Shown in pieces: positions 6,078-9,958 of a stretch of DNA of 9,958 nt. Numbering within the stretch: the first letter of the stretch is position 1; every line of letters begins with the position of its first letter. A model generated the notes under the pieces. That model did not search any database. It worked only from the letters and a program-made list of their open reading frames with translations, and was not told the origin of the DNA. The position numbers and the translations under genes are program-made. Origin of the DNA: Candidatus Magasanikiibacteriota bacterium (GTDB lineage Bacteria; Patescibacteriota; Patescibacteriia; Magasanikbacterales; UBA922); NCBI GenBank assembly GCA_003230965.1, contig QIHL01000068.1, forward strand, positions 1 through 9,958, given 5' to 3'.

Positions 6078-7181
6078 TTACCACCAGATAAGTCCTTTTA
6101 CAACAATCCAATAGTAGATTTGCATAATTGGATTCCCAATATATTTCAGAACAAAATTTTTCATCTGTTCTTCTTGAAAATGAATAGTAGGAACAGAATA
6201 ACGGAAGAGATACCGATCACTTACTTTGCGCAACTTTTGTACTCGCTTACGTTTTCCCAACCATAATTTCCAATTTTTAATATGAAACCAATACTGCCAT
6301 ACTTTTATACGTTTGTCTAGCCAACCACCCCGCCATGCAAAGAACCATAACCCAACTTCAAGTGCAATATTGATAGGAAGTAACAGCAAGAGTGTGGGTA
6401 AGCGAAAAAATATGAGCATAACCGCATAACGATTACGTTCCATCCAAAAAAATTTTTCAACACTTCTACTAAATTGATACTTATGATAAAAAAAGGAATT
6501 GCCAACTAAAACAATACGATACCCAAAAGAACGTAACCGTAATGACCATTCCAAATCTTCATGATACATAAAAAAATCAGTATCCCACGATCCATATTTT
6601 TTGATCACATCAGTAGACACCAACAAAGCTGCGCCACTTGCATACGAGATATCTTTTACTTTAGGCAAATCCACATCTGCAATTGGAAGACGATATTGAT
6701 CACAAAAACCAAAACCAAGATAATGAAATGAATTCCCAGCACTGTTAATTAATTCTGTCTCAGGATAAAGCAACATAACTGATTGCGCCAAGCCAATTGT
6801 TTTGTCTGATTCCAATGTTTCCACCAACGGTTCAAGAGCATTTGTCGCAAAAAAACCATCATTGTTGTGAAAAAAAACATAATCAAATCCATGTTCAATA
6901 GCCCAGTCAACACCTTTGTTATTTCCACCTGCAAAACCCAAATTTTCTGTTTGTGGCAAAATTGTAACATGTGGAATTTCTTTTCCGGACAATGACAGTA
7001 CTGTATCCTCAATATAATAAATAAATGATCCCTCTTTTGGATGTGGATTGCTTACAATAATAAACTCAACTTTATCCTTTGGATAGGTCAACTTTTTCAA
7101 TGCCGAAATTGCGTCATCAATATATGACTGGTTGTGATAATACAACAAATAAACAATGGCAATTTTAGGATAGTTTTGCAT
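6078..7181 (-). CDS. Family 2 glycosyltransferase with C-terminal membrane segment
   Basis: An inverting GT-A transferase using a nucleotide sugar, probably adding a residue to a lipid-linked or surface glycan. Of 367 residues, the domain opens with PKIAIVYLLYYHNQ in place of the usual VVTWN-type strand. It has NLGFAGGNNKG (80-90), a nucleotide-proximal signature of rhamnosyltransferase-like GT2 enzymes, HNND (105-108) at the DxD metal site (D108 being the key Asp), SGAALLVST (182-190), and FMYHEDLEWSLRL (204-216) with the E208-D209 pair that supplies the catalytic base. H233 is in the usual place after it. A hydrophobic stretch (about 254-282, LPTLLLLLPINIALEVGLWF) and an Arg/Lys/Trp-rich tail (287-325) point to membrane attachment. 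Its start overlaps the preceding transferase by 17 bases, so translation is coupled. The donor sugar is unknown. Confidence 0.9.
   Translation of the reverse strand: MQNYPKIAIVYLLYYHNQSYIDDAISALKKLTYPKDKVEFIIVSNPHPKEGSFIYYIEDTVLSLSGKEIPHVTILPQTENLGFAGGNNKGVDWAIEHGFDYVFFHNNDGFFATNALEPLVETLESDKTIGLAQSVMLLYPETELINSAGNSFHYLGFGFCDQYRLPIADVDLPKVKDISYASGAALLVSTDVIKKYGSWDTDFFMYHEDLEWSLRLRSFGYRIVLVGNSFFYHKYQFSRSVEKFFWMERNRYAVMLIFFRLPTLLLLLPINIALEVGLWFFAWRGGWLDKRIKVWQYWFHIKNWKLWLGKRKRVQKLRKVSDRYLFRYSVPTIHFQEEQMKNFVLKYIGNPIMQIYYWIVVKGLIWW
6081..6085 (-). promoter_or_regulatory. Ribosome-binding site (GGTGG) for the nucleotidyltransferase gene
   Basis: GGTGG on the minus strand lies 7 bases before the ATG at 6073 and overlaps the last two Trp codons of the upstream glycosyltransferase. 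The spacing is right and no other in-frame start follows closely, so it supports the chosen start and coupled translation. It is a partial match to AGGAGG. Confidence 0.5.
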
Positions 7182-8010
7182 AATATCTGTAATGATGTCT
7201 CCACTTCCAAATATATTTTAACCAACTTATTAGATGAATACGCGCTAATTTGTTTTTAAATAAAGCTTTAATAATACCAGGAACTTTTGCAGATTCACGA
7301 TTATACACGTGCTGAATAACAATATCATTTACGTAATATACTGGCCACCCTACATCCCACATGCGGTGACACCAATCTGCATCTTCAAGATACATAAAAT
7401 AGCGATCGTCAAACCAACCAATTTCGTCTACCACTTCTTTTCGTACCATCATGGCTGCACCAAGCACCCAATCAACAGGCCGAGTTTGATTATGATCAAA
7501 ATCCTTCATTTCAAGTTTGTCTGTATGTTTTTTAATCCAAGCATATTTTTTATCAAAATGAATTTGTTTTAATGGCTTGATTAAGATTGACGACATATTA
7601 AAACGATAACACGTATATTGTAACAATCCATCCGTATTTAATAATTTTGGACCAATACACCCAATTTTAGGATGAGTATCCATAAAATCAATCATCCTTT
7701 CAATTACTTGTGTACCTTCTGGAATAATTGTATCACAATTCAGTGCCATATAACACCTTGCCTCTGCAGAATTGAACCCAATATTATTTCCTTTTGCAAA
7801 ACCGACATTACCGCCACAATCAACATAGTGGATACTTGGAAAATTATCTACAATATATTCTTTTAGATTATCTACATTTTCTGAATTATCAGCAACAGTA
7901 ATTTGAATATTATATTTGCAATCTTTTATATCAGCCAAAATAGAAGGCAATGCCTTTTCCAAATTCTTACGCATCTTGTAGTTAACAAATACAATATTTA
8001 AATCTTTCAT
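7165..8010 (-). CDS. Family 2 glycosyltransferase (rhamnosyltransferase-like)
   Basis: A compact 281-residue GT-A fold transferase. It shows MKDLNIVFVNY (start of the nucleotide-binding strand), VADNSE (39-44), NVGFAKGNNIG (68-78), ALNCDT (89-94) with D93 in the DxD position (the commoner form is LNPDT), GPKLLNTDG (120-128) and WVLGAAMMVR (181-190). YFMYLEDADWCHRMWDVGW (204-222) carries the E209-D210 catalytic pair, and IQHVYNRES (232-240) carries H234. These match the WbbL/RfbF-type rhamnosyl- or related sugar transferases. No clear membrane helix is present beyond an aromatic, basic C-terminus, so it is probably a peripheral membrane protein on the cytoplasmic side. It starts 3 bases after the upstream transferase stop behind an AAGGT ribosome site, and its end overlaps the next gene by 17 bases. 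The acceptor and donor are not known. Confidence 0.92.
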   Translation of the reverse strand: MKDLNIVFVNYKMRKNLEKALPSILADIKDCKYNIQITVADNSENVDNLKEYIVDNFPSIHYVDCGGNVGFAKGNNIGFNSAEARCYMALNCDTIIPEGTQVIERMIDFMDTHPKIGCIGPKLLNTDGLLQYTCYRFNMSSILIKPLKQIHFDKKYAWIKKHTDKLEMKDFDHNQTRPVDWVLGAAMMVRKEVVDEIGWFDDRYFMYLEDADWCHRMWDVGWPVYYVNDIVIQHVYNRESAKVPGIIKALFKNKLARIHLISWLKYIWKWRHHYRYYAKLS

Positions 8011-8013
8011 ACG

Positions 8014-9069
8014 TTACCTTACCCACCATCGTCGTATCTCGCTCCAGGTGCGTTTTCTTTTAAAAATAATTTCCTTCTTATGCTGTTTTAGCATACTTCT
8101 TTCACTAATAATATCTCCCACTCCTTTTAGCACTTTTGGATTAAAAAACAAAAACCAACAGAACTTCTTTATTTCATACCAGAAAATCGGAAAAAAATCA
8201 AGTAAAATATTTTGCCAATACTCATTTTTGTATAGAGTCATGAGATGATTTTTATAGCTGTTATAGATTACCCATGACGATTGATTTTTCTTATTTTTTG
8301 CTGCAGCGCTATCTTTTAACTCTTTTGGACCTGCACCACTGCGGTCATGATACGCCACAACATCAAGCAAAACAGCAGAATCAAAACCTGCTGATTGCAA
8401 CCGAAATGCCAAATCCACATCTTCTTTATATGCATAATACAGTGTATCAAAAAATGTTCCATCTGAAAAAGATACTGTATCTAATATACTACGACGAAAT
8501 AACGGAAATGCACCAGATGCACCAAAAACAGACAAAACATTTGAATGAAAATTCTTTTTAATTCCTTTCCATGATTCACATGTATACTGCTCAATAACTC
8601 TTCTATTACGAAACACTTTCAAACCGAGAGCATCAACATCATCAGTAAAACTAGATTGTAATCCACTATCTGTTGTGTGCAGTCTATCAAACTCCCACCG
8701 CATAAGTCGCGGAGATACCGTAGCAATTTTTTTATTCATTTCCAAAAAATTGATAGATTGTTCCAGACAATTAGGCATCAAATACATATCTTGATTCAAA
8801 AGCAACACATACTCCCCTTCTTTATATTGTTGAAATAATTTATTGTGTCCACCAGTAAAACCTATATTCTTTTTTTCTTGATGCAATGAATACGAAAAAG
8901 GAACATGAGTAATTTCTTTTTTTATAAGAGCAACAGTATCATCAGATGAAGCATTATCTAAAATAGCAAGATGAAAATCATGAAACAGCTGTTTACGAAG
9001 AGAATCAAAAAGATAAGAAATATACTTTGCTCCATTCCATGTAACCAATTGTACAACGAGTCTAGGCAT
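8014..9069 (-). CDS. Family 2 glycosyltransferase
   Basis: A 351-residue inverting GT-A transferase. The opening strand is RLVVQLVTWNGAKY (3-16, the 'V.WNG' signature), then AILDNASSDDTV (35-46), NIGFTGGHNK (68-77), LLLNQDMYL (89-97) with D94 as the DxD Asp, GASGAFPLFRR (183-193) and YAYKEDVDLAFRLQSAGF (212-229) with the E216-D217 pair. YHDRSGAG (240-247) carries H241 of the 'H..R..G' loop. A region of about 30 residues around 255-275 (AAAKNKKNQSSWVIYNSYKN) matches the family's long acceptor-side loop. The aromatic segment 287-310 could sit in the membrane. The start follows the only 59-base gap in the cluster and lacks a Shine-Dalgarno sequence. It is 3 bases upstream of the next transferase. 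The DxD motif and acceptor loop differ from those of its neighbours, so it should add a different sugar or linkage. Confidence 0.91.
   Translation of the reverse strand: MPRLVVQLVTWNGAKYISYLFDSLRKQLFHDFHLAILDNASSDDTVALIKKEITHVPFSYSLHQEKKNIGFTGGHNKLFQQYKEGEYVLLLNQDMYLMPNCLEQSINFLEMNKKIATVSPRLMRWEFDRLHTTDSGLQSSFTDDVDALGLKVFRNRRVIEQYTCESWKGIKKNFHSNVLSVFGASGAFPLFRRSILDTVSFSDGTFFDTLYYAYKEDVDLAFRLQSAGFDSAVLLDVVAYHDRSGAGPKELKDSAAAKNKKNQSSWVIYNSYKNHLMTLYKNEYWQNILLDFFPIFWYEIKKFCWFLFFNPKVLKGVGDIISERSMLKQHKKEIIFKRKRTWSEIRRWWVR
8016..8020 (-). promoter_or_regulatory. Ribosome-binding site (AAGGT) for the second-to-last glycosyltransferase gene
   Basis: AAGGT on the minus strand lies 5 bases before the ATG at 8010 and includes the first base of the upstream gene's TAA stop. 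This fits stop-start coupled translation and supports the ATG chosen. It is a short, partial match. Confidence 0.45.
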
Positions 9070-9079
9070 ATAAAAATAA

Positions 9080-9085
9080 ACTATA
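9080..9085 (-). promoter_or_regulatory. Possible -10 element for an internal promoter inside the glycosyltransferase cluster
   Basis: On the minus strand TATAGT (5 of 6 to TATAAT) lies 10 bases before the ATG at 9069, inside the only sizeable gap of the cluster (9070-9128). No good -35 is present at 17 bases (TTTTTG). If used, the transcript would start within a few bases of the ATG, matching the absence of a ribosome site. In DNA this rich in A/T such a hexamer may occur by chance. Confidence 0.28.
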
Positions 9086-9128
9086 CACTCACAAATCTAA
9101 TACAAAAATTAAATGATTAAAATATTTA

Positions 9129-9958
9129 CTACATATTATGAATCCATGCAAGCATAATTCCCACCGGTCTAAATAATGCAATCCATATCCACTTCCACCA
9201 TGGTTCCCATTTTTGAAAATAGATTAACATACTTTTGGTAAATTGTTTTTGTTTCCAGAGTGTGGTTCTTTTTTTTACACTTTGACCAACATAATCAATG
9301 GCAGTAATTATCGGACTATACACCACACGATACCCATACCGTTTCGCTTCACGGCAAATATCTACATCTTCGTACCAAAAAAAATAATGCTGATCAAACG
9401 CCCAACCAGTCTTGTCCAAAAATTCTCGTCGCATCAACATAAATGATCCACGGATTGAATCAACATCCTGCTCAATGTCTGAATTCATATCACTCATGTG
9501 ATACGAATTAAGCAAATGTGGAAAAATATGTGGTAGTTTCAAAATTAATGCCAGTTGTTCCCACAGTTTTGGAAATCGTCTAGGAGAAGCATCCCAATTA
9601 AAATTACCACTGCCATTTACAAGCTTCACACTCATAATACCAACATCAGAATGTTTTTGCATCCAGTCAATACAAATATCTAAACTCCCAGATTTAAGTC
9701 GCATGTCTGGATTAAGAAATAACACAAATTTGCCTATTGATACTTTCAAACCTTGATTGTTTGCAAAACTAAATCCTTTATTTTCTGCATTGGAAATAAC
9801 CTGAACATTCGGAAATGTCTGATGCACTAAATCAACAGTCCCATCTGTTGATCCATTGTCAACTATTATTTCTTCACATGTTATTCCTGCACATGCATCA
9901 AAAACTGAACAAATTTGTTCTTTTATAAAATCTTTAGAGTTCCATGTAACAGTTACAA
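9129..9958 (-). CDS. Family 2 glycosyltransferase (WbbL-like; 5' end cut by window edge)
   Basis: The frame stays open to the right edge, giving 275 complete codons. The first visible residues VTVTWNSKDF are the usual start strand of GT2 enzymes, so only about five residues are missing. A GTG at 9827-9825 is internal, because IIVDNGSTDGT (30-40), an essential part of the fold, lies upstream of it. Motifs are NKGFSFANNQG (59-69), FLNPDMRL (80-87; D84 of DxD), NFNWDASPRRFP (118-129, typical of WbbL-type enzymes), IRGSFMLMRR (168-177) and YFFWYEDVDICREAKRYGY (191-209) with E196-D197. The loop after it reads AIDYVGQS (219-226), where these families usually have His (as in IxHxxGxS); here it is Asp-Tyr. 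The hydrophobic C-terminus (about 253-272) may anchor it to the membrane. It is the first known gene of the cluster in transcription order. Confidence 0.92.
   Translation of the reverse strand, partial: VTVTWNSKDFIKEQICSVFDACAGITCEEIIVDNGSTDGTVDLVHQTFPNVQVISNAENKGFSFANNQGLKVSIGKFVLFLNPDMRLKSGSLDICIDWMQKHSDVGIMSVKLVNGSGNFNWDASPRRFPKLWEQLALILKLPHIFPHLLNSYHMSDMNSDIEQDVDSIRGSFMLMRREFLDKTGWAFDQHYFFWYEDVDICREAKRYGYRVVYSPIITAIDYVGQSVKKRTTLWKQKQFTKSMLIYFQKWEPWWKWIWIALFRPVGIMLAWIHNM

Noticed and set aside
9825..9827. GTG as start of the rightmost glycosyltransferase
   Set aside because: The same frame is open to the window edge and encodes the required VTVTWNS and IIVDNGSTDGT motifs upstream, so the GTG is an internal Val codon.
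1..9958. CRISPR array, tRNA or rRNA gene, insertion sequence, prophage or defence island
   Set aside because: I found no regularly spaced repeats, cloverleaf, transposase motif, terminal inverted repeats or phage/defence domain. Nearly every base is inside a well-recognised housekeeping or envelope gene.

Overview
The window is AT-rich, gene-dense bacterial DNA with very short intergenic gaps and no RNA gene, CRISPR array, insertion sequence or phage gene that I can see. The organism is most likely a member of the Patescibacteria (Candidate Phyla Radiation), probably a Parcubacteria-type lineage. That is inferred from the style of three proteins: a membrane-anchored PEGA-domain protein with a degenerate beta-propeller, a long-form sugar nucleotidyltransferase with the variant signature GGGRATRL, and a divergent MurA. 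It is not from a marker gene. Stops are TAA (5), TAG (3) and TGA (1), and no open frame needs TGA read as an amino acid, so ordinary code 11 fits and the recoded-TGA lineages (SR1, Gracilibacteria) are unlikely.

Left block (1-3478, minus strand, transcribed right to left): a tight run of a MurA-family enolpyruvyl transferase, a membrane-anchored S41 C-terminal processing protease with a PDZ domain, a single-domain riboflavin kinase and riboflavin synthase (cut by the left edge). Gaps are 6, 9 and 3 bases, so this reads as one transcript from a recognisable promoter at about 3506-3534. It joins cell-envelope genes to the last two steps towards FMN. The kinase lacks the FAD synthetase half found in usual bacterial RibF.

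Centre (3479-4950): a 116-base divergent promoter region, then one plus-strand gene for an exported, membrane-anchored PEGA/beta-propeller protein of unknown function. It may be read from a leaderless or nearly leaderless transcript.

Right block (4982-9958, minus strand): a glycan-synthesis cluster. In transcription order it has four family-2 glycosyltransferases (the first cut by the right edge, lacking only a few N-terminal residues) and then a sugar-1-phosphate nucleotidyltransferase with a C-terminal left-handed beta-helix. The last four of these five genes are coupled by a 3-base gap, a 17-base overlap and a 4-base gap. A 59-base gap with a possible -10 element separates the first two glycosyltransferases. 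The nucleotidyltransferase probably makes the activated sugar, and the four transferases probably add different sugars to one surface polysaccharide or glycoprotein glycan. No flippase, polymerase or ligase lies inside the window.

I see no clear mobile or defence system. The most unusual points are the stand-alone flavokinase next to riboflavin synthase, the altered nucleotide-contact loop of the MurA paralogue, and the uncharacterised PEGA/propeller protein.
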